NCBI RefSeq assembly: GCF_018613675.1
Contig: NZ_JAGGPQ010000007.1
Location: 146,902 to 210,901 of the forward strand
Direction of reading: 5' to 3'
From: Arthrobacter sp. ISL-85
GTDB taxonomy: Bacteria; Actinomycetota; Actinomycetes; Actinomycetales; Micrococcaceae
Length of the DNA: 64,000 bases
Both the position numbers and the translations under genes were made by a program. How positions within the stretch are numbered: the first letter of the stretch is position 1; every line of letters begins with the position of its first letter. This document shows positions 27,445 to 36,979 of this stretch, piece after piece. Below the pieces are notes generated by a model. The model had not been told where the DNA came from. It saw only the letters and a list, made by a program, of their open reading frames with translations, and did no database searches.

Positions 27445-28647
27445 TCAGCCCTCCGCGGCGGCAGCCCGCACCTGGGCCTTGTCATGCTCGTCGTGGGCCT
27501 GACGGATCAGGTCCATGAACTCGGTTTCGTTCCGGACCAGCCGCTTGTACTTCTCCGGAAGCTTCCGGATCTGGTCCTCCTCCCGGACCATCTTCGCGAA
27601 GATCTTGTCCCGCTCCGCCATGTCGGTCTCGTAGTTGAGGTCAACGTACTCGGAAGCATGCCGCCGTGCCCCCGAGACGGCGTTCTTGGCCTTGCCCTTG
27701 GGGCTGAATACGGACGCCAGGATGGTAAGGACCAGCACGCCGAGGATCACACTGAGCGACAGGCCAGTGCTGACCTCCACCACGTTGACGTGCCCGCCGT
27801 CGTTGATGAACGGCAGGGTGTTCTCGTGCAGGGCGTGAAGGATGAGTTTCACACCGATGAAGCCCAGGATGACCGCCAGTCCGTAGGACAGGAAGATCAG
27901 CCTGTCCAGCAGGCCGTCGATCAGGAAGAACAGCTGCCGCAGGCCCATCAGCGAGAACGCGGTGGCCGTGAAAACGACGAAGACGTTCTGGGTCAGGCCG
28001 AAGATCGCCGGGATGGAGTCCAGGGCAAACAGGATGTCCGTGCCGCCAATGGCCACCATGACCAGCAGCATCGGCGTGAGGACCCGCTTGCCGTTCTCGA
28101 TCGTGAAGAGCTTGTCGCCGTCGTAATGTTGGGAGGCCGGCAGGAGTTTCCTGGCAAGCCGGACCACCAGGCCGTCGGAGTCGTCGTCGTGGTTGTCCGG
28201 CTTGAGCAGGTTACCCGCCGTGACCAGCAGGATGAGCCCGAAGATGTAGAACACCCAGGCGAAACTGTTGATCAGCGCCGCGCCCAGGAAGATGAACGCT
28301 GTGCGCGCGATCAGCGAGAACACGATGCCGAACAGCAGGACCTTCTGCTGGTCCGCGCGGGGCACCTTGAAGCTGGCCATGATGATCAGGAAGACGAAAA
28401 GGTTGTCCACTGACAACGCCTTCTCCGTGACATAGCCGGCGAAGTACTCGGTGCCCATGTCGGGGCCGCCGAACAGCAGCACGACCAGCCCAAACACCAC
28501 CGCGATGGTCACATAGATGGCGGACCAGGTGGCGGATTCCTTGAGGGAAGGGGTGTGGGCTTTGCGGACATGGAAGAAGAAGTCGAAGGCCAGCAGCCCG
28601 ATGATTCCCGCGATGGTCAGGGTCCAGGCATAAGCAGGTACTTCCAC
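27445..28647 (-). CDS. TerC family integral membrane protein
   Basis: A 400-aa protein with about nine hydrophobic segments. The TerC signature is clear: conserved acidic residues inside membrane spans, in TEKALSVDNLFVFLII and GGTDILFALDSIPAIF, and DGLLDRLIFLSYGLA. The C-terminal ~80 residues form a charged cytoplasmic tail. Family members (Alx, TerC, MeeF/MeeY) are linked to tellurite resistance and, more recently, to manganese export. No manganese riboswitch can fit upstream: only 37 bases separate this start from the recQ stop, so it is probably co-transcribed with recQ. Confidence 0.93.
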   Translation of the reverse strand: MEVPAYAWTLTIAGIIGLLAFDFFFHVRKAHTPSLKESATWSAIYVTIAVVFGLVVLLFGGPDMGTEYFAGYVTEKALSVDNLFVFLIIMASFKVPRADQQKVLLFGIVFSLIARTAFIFLGAALINSFAWVFYIFGLILLVTAGNLLKPDNHDDDSDGLVVRLARKLLPASQHYDGDKLFTIENGKRVLTPMLLVMVAIGGTDILFALDSIPAIFGLTQNVFVVFTATAFSLMGLRQLFFLIDGLLDRLIFLSYGLAVILGFIGVKLILHALHENTLPFINDGGHVNVVEVSTGLSLSVILGVLVLTILASVFSPKGKAKNAVSGARRHASEYVDLNYETDMAERDKIFAKMVREEDQIRKLPEKYKRLVRNETEFMDLIRQAHDEHDKAQVRAAAAEG

Positions 28648-28684
28648 GCGGCGGGCCTTTCGTCTGAGGGTCCTCCCAGCCTAC

Positions 28685-30400
28685 CTAAGCGGGTTTCAGG
28701 AGTTCATGCTCCACGACGGCTGACCGGGACAGCGTCTTGTACCCTTCCTGCTCAAAGAGCACCGTGATGACGTCGTCCTCGTGCCGCATCACCAAGCCGG
28801 GGCCCCACTCCTTGTGGACCACCGTGGACTGCAGCGGGAATGGCTCGTCCGCTGCGGAAGCCGGCACCCCGCCGTCGGACGTCTTCTTGCCCCCGTGTGC
28901 CTTCCCCTGCTGCGCTCCGTCCTGCTGCGCCCCGTCCTGCTGCAAAACGGCAGAGGCACTGCACCCGTCACAGTTGCCGCAGGGCTCCGGGAGGTCTTCG
29001 GCAAAATAGCCCAGCAGGAACTGCCGGCGGCAGCCGTCCGTCTCGGCGTAGGCGCGCATCATGGTGAGCCTGGACTGGTCCACCCGCTGGCGGGCCTCGG
29101 CGAGTTCGACGGCGTCGCCCACCAGCGTGGTCAGCCTGGCTTTGGACGCCAGCCGGACTCCCCGCTTGCCAACGGCGACAGCACCGATTTCCTCCAACTG
29201 GTTCACCAACCCCGTGACGCGCCGGGGCTTGAAACCGGTCAACTCCGCAAGGGATGACTTTGGGGTGGCGGCGTGGGCCGCCTTGAGAGCCTTCAGCATG
29301 GCAAGGAGGGAATCCGGATCAGGAGAGTGGGTACCGAAGAATTTGCGCAGCCCCAGATCCTCCGAGCGGTAATGCAGCACGGCGGAGGCGGGTTCGCCGT
29401 CCCTGCCTGCCCGCCCGATTTCCTGGTAGTAGGCGTCCAGCGACTCCGGGATGTCAGCATGCACCACGAAGCGGACATTGGGCTTGTCGATGCCCATCCC
29501 GAAGGCAGTCGTGGCCACCACCACGTCCAGCTTGTCGTCCAGAAACAGCTCGTGGATGTGTTCCCGGTCCCCGGCGGAACGGCCAGCGTGGTAGGCTTCG
29601 GCGCGGAGCCCCTCCTTGGCCAGCTTGGCGGCGTATTTCTCCGTGTCCTTGCGGGTGGCAGCGTAGAGAAGTCCCTGCCCCTTACGGGCCAGATCGGCTA
29701 CCTGCTCGAGCACGGCTTTGCGCTTGCCTTTGTCTTCGTGGTGCCGGACCACGTCAAGGCTGATGTTGGGCCGGTCGAAACCGCGCACCAGCACCAGGGG
29801 CTTTTTCATGCCGAGCCGCTCCACGATCTCGTCCCGCACCGGCGGGGAGGCGGTAGCGGTCAAGGCTGCCACGGGCGGGTTGCCCAGCTGGTCGCGGATG
29901 GTCCCCAGCGCGAGGTAGTCGGGGCGGAAGTCATGGCCCCAGGAAGAAACACAGTGAGCCTCGTCCACTACGAAGAGCGTGATGTTCAAGGCTTTGATCC
30001 GGTCCACGGTGGACTGCTTGGCCAGCTGTTCCGGGGCAAGGAAAATGAACACGGCCCTGCCGTCCTCAGCAGCCTGCCAGGAAGCTTCGACGTCGGCGTC
30101 GTTGTGGGAGGAGTTGATGGCCACGGCGGCGTCCGGTCCGAGAACCTGGGAAAGCCCGTCCAGCTGGTCCTCCTGCAGGGCAATCAGCGGTGAAACCACG
30201 ACGGCGGGACGTCCCGTTGCCTTGTGCAGGTGCATGGCTGCCACCTGGTAGATGGCGGATTTGCCGTAGCCGGTGGGCATGACGGCCAGGACGTCGCGGC
30301 CGGCAGCAAGGGCTGCCATGCCGGCCAGTTGCCCATCCCGAAGGTCCGGCAGGTTGAAGGATGAAGCAGCAAGGGCCCGAAGGGCTGGTTCGTCGGACAT
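28685..30400 (-). CDS. recQ: RecQ-family ATP-dependent DNA helicase
   Basis: A 571-aa 3'-5' DNA helicase. Walker A MPTGYGKSA (41-49), DEAH box at 146-149 with the aromatic-rich loop CVSSWGHDFRPDY, motif VATTAFGMGIDKPNVRFVVH, and the QEIGRAGRDGEP arginine-finger motif VI. The RecQ zinc-binding region has CRRQFLLGYFAE and CGNCDGC (about 455-480). There is no HRDC domain; instead a repetitive QQDGAQQDGAQQ linker leads to a short C-terminal domain (VVHKEWGPGLVMRHEDDVITVLFE), as in many actinobacterial RecQ proteins. Role: genome maintenance. Confidence 0.94.
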   Translation of the reverse strand: MSDEPALRALAASSFNLPDLRDGQLAGMAALAAGRDVLAVMPTGYGKSAIYQVAAMHLHKATGRPAVVVSPLIALQEDQLDGLSQVLGPDAAVAINSSHNDADVEASWQAAEDGRAVFIFLAPEQLAKQSTVDRIKALNITLFVVDEAHCVSSWGHDFRPDYLALGTIRDQLGNPPVAALTATASPPVRDEIVERLGMKKPLVLVRGFDRPNISLDVVRHHEDKGKRKAVLEQVADLARKGQGLLYAATRKDTEKYAAKLAKEGLRAEAYHAGRSAGDREHIHELFLDDKLDVVVATTAFGMGIDKPNVRFVVHADIPESLDAYYQEIGRAGRDGEPASAVLHYRSEDLGLRKFFGTHSPDPDSLLAMLKALKAAHAATPKSSLAELTGFKPRRVTGLVNQLEEIGAVAVGKRGVRLASKARLTTLVGDAVELAEARQRVDQSRLTMMRAYAETDGCRRQFLLGYFAEDLPEPCGNCDGCSASAVLQQDGAQQDGAQQGKAHGGKKTSDGGVPASAADEPFPLQSTVVHKEWGPGLVMRHEDDVITVLFEQEGYKTLSRSAVVEHELLKPA

Positions 30401-30511
30401 GGATCGGGGCTCCGCACAGAAGAAAAAAGCAGCCGCTTGCTTGAGCCGTAGGAACCACCCTACGCCAGCCCCGCCCCGCCGTCGTAAACAGCCCCCTATG
30501 TGGAAAAGCGC

Positions 30512-30552
30512 CGGGCGGGAGCGCGCTGTGCCGGCACCGGCGCTCCCGCCCG
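30512..30552 (-). terminator. Intrinsic terminator after the aldo/keto reductase
   Basis: Perfect 13-bp arms (30512-30524 and 30540-30552) around a 15-base loop, 12 bases beyond the aldo/keto reductase stop. On the minus strand the hairpin is followed by GCGCTTTTCC. It would separate this gene from recQ downstream. Confidence 0.8.
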
Positions 30553-30563
30553 TGAGTGCTGGG

Positions 30564-31538
<975 letters not shown>

Positions 31539-31843
31539 GCCGTTCTCCTCAACGGTAGAACTTGCCTGGGAACCGGCCGGCCTGCATGCCTGGAGCCGGG
31601 TGGTGCAGCGTTCGCCACTATAGGCGCTTCCCCTGTGAGCACTCCGGTAAACAAGGGGCTTACTACCCCTAGACCGCTTAGGGGGCCGTGCCTAGACTGG
31701 GCGAATCCCCACCCGGGAAACCGGTACCTGACCATGCCAAACATCAGGACGCACCATCTGGCCAGGACTGTTCCCCCGCGCGGGATGTCTCACCTACCCA
31801 GATCACGGCCGTCCCACCGGACGCCTGACTACAGGAGCGATAG
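31539..31843. promoter_or_regulatory. Divergent intergenic region with a CCCCTA-N7-TAGGGG inverted repeat
   Basis: This 305-base gap separates the divergent aldo/keto reductase and formaldehyde dehydrogenase genes and must hold both promoters. The clearest element is CCCCTA (31666-31671) with TAGGGG (31679-31684), a symmetric 19-base site. CCCGCGCGGG near 31774 is a further palindrome. No coding frame is convincing. Confidence 0.45.
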
Positions 31844-33055
31844 ATGACAGGGAACAAAGCCGTTGCCTACAAAGAAGCGGGCAAGGTCGAAATAATTGAC
31901 ATTGACTACCCCACGTTCGAACTCAAGGACGGGCCCGGGGTCAACCCCGCAAACGTGGGACGCCCGGTTAACCACGGGGTGATCCTCAAGACGGTGGCCA
32001 CCAACATTTGCGGCTCGGACCAGCACATGGTCCGGGGACGCACCACAGCGCCGCCGGACCTGGTGCTTGGCCACGAAATTACCGGCGAAGTGGTGGAAGT
32101 GGGCCGCGACGTCGAATTCATCAAGGTGGGCGACCTCTGCTCGGTGCCGTTCAACATCGCCTGCGGCCGCTGCCGGAACTGCAAGGAGCGCAAGACCGGC
32201 ATTTGCCTGAACGTGAATCCGGACCGTCCCGGCAGCGCGTACGGCTACGTGGACATGGGCGGCTGGGTGGGCGGCCAGGCCAACTATGTGCTGGTGCCGT
32301 ACGCAGACTGGAACCTGCTGAAGTTCCCGGACAAGGACCGGGCCATGGAGAAGATCCTGGACCTGGCCATGCTCTCGGACATCTTCCCCACAGGGTTCCA
32401 CGGTGCCACCACGGCAGGCGTGGGCGTGGGCTCCACCGTGTACATTGCCGGGGCCGGGCCGGTGGGCCTCGCAGCGGCCACCAGTGCGCATCTGCTGGGG
32501 GCCGCCGTCGTGATTGTGGGCGACATGAACGAGGGCCGGCTGGCGCAGGCGCGCAGCTTCGGCTGCGAAACGGTGGACCTGACCCAGGGCGAGCCGAAGG
32601 ACCAGATCGAGCAGATCCTCGGCGTGCCGGAGGTCGACTGCGCTGTCGACGCGGTGGGTTTTGAAGCCCGCGGCCACGGCAAGGGAGCGCAGGAAGCACC
32701 CGCAACCGTGCTGAACACCCTAATGGACATCACCGCGGCAGGCGGAGCCCTGGGCATCCCCGGCCTGTACGTCACCGGTGATCCGGGCGGTATCGACGAA
32801 GCCGCCAAGAAGGGGTCCCTGAGCCTGAGCCTCGGCACCGGCTGGGCAAAGTCACTCAGTTTCACCACGGGGCAGTGCCCGGTCATGAAGTACAACCGGC
32901 AGCTGATGATGGCGATCCTGAATGACAGGGTCAACATCGCCAAGAACGTCAACGCCAAGGCAATCCCGCTTGAGGAGGCACCGAAGGGCTACGCGGAGTT
33001 CGACGCAGGCGCAGCCACCAAGTACGTCCTGAACCCGAACGGCTACCTGAGCTGA
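31844..33055 (+). CDS. fdhA: Glutathione-independent formaldehyde dehydrogenase
   Basis: A 403-aa zinc MDR enzyme starting at ATG 31844 with AGGAG seven bases upstream. Catalytic zinc ligands C56 (NICGSDQH) and H77 (LGHE); structural zinc cysteines C107, C110, C113 and C121 in CGRCRNCKERKTGIC. The insertion YGYVDMGGWVGGQANYVLVP and the long C-terminal part with FTTGQCPVMKYNRQLM match Pseudomonas putida FDH, which keeps NAD bound and can dismutate aldehydes. Oxidises formaldehyde to formate without a thiol cofactor. Sits opposite an aldo/keto reductase. Confidence 0.93.
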   Translation: MTGNKAVAYKEAGKVEIIDIDYPTFELKDGPGVNPANVGRPVNHGVILKTVATNICGSDQHMVRGRTTAPPDLVLGHEITGEVVEVGRDVEFIKVGDLCSVPFNIACGRCRNCKERKTGICLNVNPDRPGSAYGYVDMGGWVGGQANYVLVPYADWNLLKFPDKDRAMEKILDLAMLSDIFPTGFHGATTAGVGVGSTVYIAGAGPVGLAAATSAHLLGAAVVIVGDMNEGRLAQARSFGCETVDLTQGEPKDQIEQILGVPEVDCAVDAVGFEARGHGKGAQEAPATVLNTLMDITAAGGALGIPGLYVTGDPGGIDEAAKKGSLSLSLGTGWAKSLSFTTGQCPVMKYNRQLMMAILNDRVNIAKNVNAKAIPLEEAPKGYAEFDAGAATKYVLNPNGYLS

Positions 33056-33167
33056 GGCGGCGGCGGGCGGGGATGCTGCCAAGGGCCCTTCGCTTGCGGA
33101 AATAAGTGGTGCCCGGGCCGGGTTAGGCTTTGCACGGTCAGCACCAATCGCAACTGAAGGAGTTCCC

Positions 33168-33521
33168 TTGAGCGACATCACCGTCCGCCATACCCCTGGG
33201 CGGGGACGCTTCGAGATTCTCGATGCCGGCAACGTGATCGGCAAGGCGGCGTACAAGGAGTACGACGGCGGGGAGTCGCCGCAGCGGATTTTTTACCACA
33301 CCGTGATCAACGAGGAATATGGCGGTCAGGGCCTGGCCGGGCAGCTCGCCACGGCGGCCCTGGACAGCACGGTGGAGGACGGCGTCGGCATCGTCCCGGT
33401 GTGTCCGTTCATCAAGAAGTTCCTGGCCAAGCACCCGGAATACCTGGGCAGCGTGGTGGCTGTTGCACCGGCCCACCTCGAGTTTTTGGAGACTGCGCTG
33501 GCCGCGGGCACGCGCGCCTAA
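33168..33521 (+). CDS. Small GNAT-type N-acetyltransferase (COG2388, Gtn-like)
   Basis: A 117-aa protein from TTG 33168 with GAAGGAG seven bases upstream. The compact GNAT core shows HTVINEEYGGQGLAGQLATAAL, the acetyl-CoA pyrophosphate loop, and VCPFIKKFLAKHPEY, the hallmark of the YidJ/COG2388 family. Acceptor unknown. It appears monocistronic; downstream are several inverted repeats. Confidence 0.88.
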   Translation: MSDITVRHTPGRGRFEILDAGNVIGKAAYKEYDGGESPQRIFYHTVINEEYGGQGLAGQLATAALDSTVEDGVGIVPVCPFIKKFLAKHPEYLGSVVAVAPAHLEFLETALAAGTRA

Positions 33522-33767
33522 GCCTGTTTTCGACGCGAAAATCGATTCACGAGGCGCGGGCTACTTTTCGCGACTGAAATTCGGGGCGCGCAATGTATTT
33601 TGCGCCTCGATAACGGTTTTGTGCGTCGCACGAGACGGCCCGGCGGAACACCCCGCGAGCCTTCAGGAAGCTCCCAACCTCCGGTGATTTAATCAGCATC
33701 TGTCAGTGCGGCTCAACGTCGCGCTGACGTTTGTTTGTGATCGCCCAGGCGGGACAGGAGCCCTTGT
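33522..33767. repeat. Gap with a cluster of inverted repeats
   Basis: The gap between the acetyltransferase and the serine hydrolase genes holds three near-perfect inverted repeats in 105 bases: TTTTCG-ACG-CGAAAA (33527-33541), GCGCAA-N6-TTGCGC (33588-33605) and GTGCG-T-CGCAC (33621-33631). The block is AT-richer than its surroundings. At least one may be a terminator for the acetyltransferase gene; the others look like operators or degenerate repeats. The promoter of the hydrolase should lie in 33640-33750. Confidence 0.5.
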
Positions 33768-34703
33768 ATGTCCGTGCACCCCATGGTGCCCAAACCAGGC
33801 CGGGATGCTCCGTCGCCAGCACCGCCCAAGCCGTCTTCCGGCGGGATGCAGGGCAACAGAAGTCTGCTGATCCTGGCCCTTGCCGTGGTGCTGGTCATCG
33901 TTGGCACCATCACCCTGGCCGTGGTCCGGTCCGAGCCGCCGTCGGGCGCCGCTGTTCCCACGCAGCCGGGAGTGCCGGCGTCGCCTGTGGCGGCAGCCCC
34001 GGCGTCCTTGCAGGACAGCGTGGACAACATCCTCAGCGGAGCGGGCGAATACCGGATCGGGCTGGCGCTCGCCGACGTGTCCGGCGGTGCCGAGCGGACA
34101 TTTGGCGATGAAAAAACCTTCACTGCAGCCAGCACGGCGAAAATCCTGACTGCAGCCGCCTACTACCACCTGGTGGAAAGCGGCAAGGCGAGCCTGGACG
34201 ATCCCATGGGCGACTACGACGCAGCTTTCCAGCTCAAAGCCATGGTCAACGACAGCAATAACGATTCCTGGCTGCTCCTGATGGACGCCGTGGGCTACCC
34301 GCAGCTGACTGCCTATGCGGCGTCCATTGGCATCACGTACGACCCCGAACAAAACCTCCTGACCGCCGCGGACATGGCGCTGATCCTGAAGAAGTTGTAC
34401 GCGGGGGAGCTCCTGGACAAGGAGAACACGGAGCAGCTGCTGAGCTACATGCAGGACACCAACAACGAGGAGCTCATCCCCGCCGGGTCGCGCTCCGGAG
34501 TGGACGTGCACCACAAGTACGGGGAGGTGTCCGGCGAGCTGCACGACGCCGCGCTCCTGAGTTACCGCGGTTCGACGTTCGCGCTGGTGATCTACACGGA
34601 GAACCCGGAGGGCGTACCGGACGACAGGCAGGCCGAGGTGATCCGGGACCTTACCCGGGCAGTCGAGGACGCACTGTTCCCGGTGGGACTGACGGGCAAG
34701 TAG
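33768..34703 (+). CDS. Class A beta-lactamase-like serine hydrolase, membrane anchored
   Basis: A 311-aa protein, ATG 33768 with AGGAG eight bases upstream. A cytoplasmic Pro-rich tail precedes one membrane helix (about 32-52), an Ala/Pro linker, and an extracellular serine-hydrolase domain. Motifs: SxxK as S122-T-A-K125, SxN as S163-N-N165 in NDSNNDS, and HHKYG in place of the KTG box. The family covers true beta-lactamases and penicillin-interacting hydrolases; the altered third box and missing Glu166-type loop make a housekeeping cell-wall role at least as likely as resistance. Monocistronic. Confidence 0.85.
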   Translation: MSVHPMVPKPGRDAPSPAPPKPSSGGMQGNRSLLILALAVVLVIVGTITLAVVRSEPPSGAAVPTQPGVPASPVAAAPASLQDSVDNILSGAGEYRIGLALADVSGGAERTFGDEKTFTAASTAKILTAAAYYHLVESGKASLDDPMGDYDAAFQLKAMVNDSNNDSWLLLMDAVGYPQLTAYAASIGITYDPEQNLLTAADMALILKKLYAGELLDKENTEQLLSYMQDTNNEELIPAGSRSGVDVHHKYGEVSGELHDAALLSYRGSTFALVIYTENPEGVPDDRQAEVIRDLTRAVEDALFPVGLTGK

Positions 34704-34744
34704 CGAACACCACACCACGCTGAGAGTCCGACAAGTCGTCCCCG

Positions 34745-36133
34745 GTGGCCGCTGTGGGCCACACTGTTACCGTGAGCAACAACCCCCGGACTGCCTTGGC
34801 CGTCGCCGGCCTCAGCCTGGGCACGGCACTGAACCCGCTTAACTCCTCAATGATCGCCGTGGCCCTGGTGGTGCTGCGCGCGGACTTCGGGCTCGACGTT
34901 GCGGCCGTCACCTGGGTGGTTACCTCCTTCTACCTGGCCTCCGCCGCGGGGCAGCCCGTCATGGGCAGGCTGGCCGACAGGTTTGGGCCACGGCGAATGT
35001 TCCTCCTGGGCATGGGGCTGGTGGCCGTTACCTGCGCGTTGGCTCCGCTGGCCCCGAACTTCGCGCTGCTCTGCGTGGCACGGGCCGTCATGGCCCTGGG
35101 CACAGCCACCGCGTATCCCAGCGCCGTGGTGATGGTGGGGGCGCTCGCGCACCAGGCCAAGGTGGACACGGCGCGTCCCCTGGGCCGGCTGCAAATGGCC
35201 AACACGTCCGCAGCGGCGGTGGGTCCCGTCGTCGGCGGCTTGCTGGTGGGCCTTGCTGGCTGGCAGTGGCTGTTCCTGATCAACGTCCCGCTGTCGCTGG
35301 CGGCCCTGCTGATCGTGCGGAAGGCCGCGCCGCCGGACAAGGTCCGGGAGCATGGCAATGTGGCGGAACTGGTGCGGGACTCCGACGTCCCGGGCATCGC
35401 CGCGTTCATCGGTGCACTGCTGCTGGTCATGATGGCCGCACTGAACGTGGCGCCGGACTACCGCTGGCTGATGCTTGCCGGTGGAACCGTGATCGCAGCG
35501 CTGTTTGCCTGGCGCGAGCTGCGCTTCGCCAAGCCGTTCCTGGACCTGCGGCTGCTGGGCCGGAACAGGCCGCTGATGCTGGTGTACCTGGCCTTCGCCG
35601 TGTTCAGCAGCGTTTACTACTTCGTCTTCTTCGGCCTGCCGCAGCTGCTGCAGGAAGCGGGCGGCTACGATCCCGGCGTGGTGGGCCTGCTGATGCTGCC
35701 GCTGGCCGGCATGTCCGTGGTAGCCACCCCATGGGCAGTCTCCGCCATGGGAAGGTTCGGCGTCCGGCGGGTGCTGCTTGCCGGCGTCGTCCTCTTGACG
35801 GTGGTGGCGGCCCTCATGTGGCTGCTGACCGGCACACTGGCCATCCCTTTCGTGGTGGTCCTGACAGCCCTGATGGGCATCCCCTACGGAACCGTGAGCA
35901 TCGCCTCCAACCAGGGCATGTTCGTGTCCACCCGGCCGCAGGACCGGGGCGTCGCTGCCGGCATCTACCAGACCTGCCGCTACGTGGGCGCGATTACCGC
36001 CACCGTCATGATCGGTGTTTTCGCGTCCGGCGGCGTGCACCAGGACAGCTGGGTGCGGATGGTCGTGGCCATGCTGATCCTCTGTGTGGTGACGTTCGGG
36101 ATTTCCGTGTTCTGGCGGCCGCAGCAGGCGTAG
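34745..36133 (+). CDS. MFS transporter (DHA2-like drug exporter type)
   Basis: A 462-aa protein, GTG start at 34745 (a GTG at 34772 is also possible; neither has a clear ribosome site). About 14 hydrophobic segments. Motif A reads GRLADRFGPRRMFLLGM, and the antiporter motif C region is PVVGGLLVGLAGWQWLFLINVP, typical of DHA2 exporters such as QacA/EmrB. N-terminal LNSSMIAVALVVLRADFGLD is also characteristic. Substrate unknown. It lies 42 bases after the serine hydrolase and 44 bases before the dienelactone hydrolase, all on the same strand. Confidence 0.9.
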   Translation: MAAVGHTVTVSNNPRTALAVAGLSLGTALNPLNSSMIAVALVVLRADFGLDVAAVTWVVTSFYLASAAGQPVMGRLADRFGPRRMFLLGMGLVAVTCALAPLAPNFALLCVARAVMALGTATAYPSAVVMVGALAHQAKVDTARPLGRLQMANTSAAAVGPVVGGLLVGLAGWQWLFLINVPLSLAALLIVRKAAPPDKVREHGNVAELVRDSDVPGIAAFIGALLLVMMAALNVAPDYRWLMLAGGTVIAALFAWRELRFAKPFLDLRLLGRNRPLMLVYLAFAVFSSVYYFVFFGLPQLLQEAGGYDPGVVGLLMLPLAGMSVVATPWAVSAMGRFGVRRVLLAGVVLLTVVAALMWLLTGTLAIPFVVVLTALMGIPYGTVSIASNQGMFVSTRPQDRGVAAGIYQTCRYVGAITATVMIGVFASGGVHQDSWVRMVVAMLILCVVTFGISVFWRPQQA

Positions 36134-36177
36134 CCGCACCCCTGGAAGGGTCCGGGGGAGCGTGCCATGCTGGCCAG

Positions 36178-36954
36178 ATGGGAAACATGATGACTGTGGG
36201 TAACGCTGAAACGTCCGTCCATGCGTACGTCAGTGACCCAGCCGGAACTCCAAGGGGCGGGCTGGTTGTGGTCCATGAAGTGTGGGGGCTGGTGGAGCAC
36301 ACCAAGAACGTGGCAGACCGCTTCGCGGCGGAGGGATACCTTGTGGTCGCCCCGGACCTGCTGTCCGGAGCCGGGGGCACCGCGGACCTCACCGGAGAGT
36401 TGCAGGAGGCGGCCTTCGATCCCCAACAGCGCAGCAATGCCCAGCCGCGGTTGCGCAAGCACATGGCCCCGATGCGTTCACCCGAATACGCCAAGCATGC
36501 CGTCGCCGTCCTACGCGCGTGTTTTGACCATTTGGAAGGCGTGCCCGGACTGGCCGGGCGCGTAGCCGCCACAGGCTTCTGCCTGGGCGGGACGTACACT
36601 TTCTCGTTGGCCGTTGCCGAGCCCCGGCTGCGCGCCGCCGTCCCGTTCTACGGGCATGCCGAGTTCCGTGACGCGGAGCTTCAGGCCATCAACTGCCCGG
36701 TCCTGGCGTTCTACGGGGAGCAGGACGCAGCCCTCATGGAGGAGCTGCCCGGGTTGAAGTCACGGATGCGCGCAGCAGGCGTGGACTTCGAGGCCGTCGT
36801 GTATCCAAGCACCGGCCATGCCTTTTTCAACGACACCAACAGGTACACCTATAACGCTGAAGCAGCCACCGACGCCTGGACCCGTACGCTCGCCTTCCTG
36901 GAGCGCGGCCTCACTGCCAAGCTGTCCACTATGCGAGATGGTAGTCCTGCATAG
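36178..36954 (+). CDS. Dienelactone hydrolase family protein
   Basis: A 258-aa alpha/beta hydrolase. Nucleophile C135 in ATGFCLGGTY, Glu34 in VVVHEVWGL, Asp in YGEQDAALM and His in STGHAFFNDT form the dienelactone-hydrolase triad. ATG 36178 was chosen; ATG 36187 and 36190 follow within four codons. Family members open lactone rings in chloroaromatic breakdown, but most genomic copies act on unknown esters. No aromatic degradation genes are nearby. Confidence 0.9.
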   Translation: MGNMMTVGNAETSVHAYVSDPAGTPRGGLVVVHEVWGLVEHTKNVADRFAAEGYLVVAPDLLSGAGGTADLTGELQEAAFDPQQRSNAQPRLRKHMAPMRSPEYAKHAVAVLRACFDHLEGVPGLAGRVAATGFCLGGTYTFSLAVAEPRLRAAVPFYGHAEFRDAELQAINCPVLAFYGEQDAALMEELPGLKSRMRAAGVDFEAVVYPSTGHAFFNDTNRYTYNAEAATDAWTRTLAFLERGLTAKLSTMRDGSPA

Positions 36955-36956
36955 TG
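36927..36956. repeat. CACTATGC-N14-GCATAGTG inverted repeat
   Basis: Perfect 8-bp arms at 36927-36934 and 36949-36956 straddle the end of the dienelactone hydrolase gene, 24 bases before the rhodanese start. It could be a weak hairpin terminator or an operator for the rhodanese gene. Confidence 0.35.
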
Positions 36957-36979
36957 AGATGGCCGCGTAGATTGGCGGC

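Noticed and set aside
28648..28684. Manganese (yybP-ykoY) riboswitch before terC
   Set aside because: Only 37 bases separate the recQ stop from terC, too short for the element.
33768..34703. Antibiotic-resistance beta-lactamase
   Set aside because: SxxK and SxN are present, but the KTG box is replaced and the Glu166-type loop is not evident. Resistance cannot be claimed, so it is listed only as a serine hydrolase.
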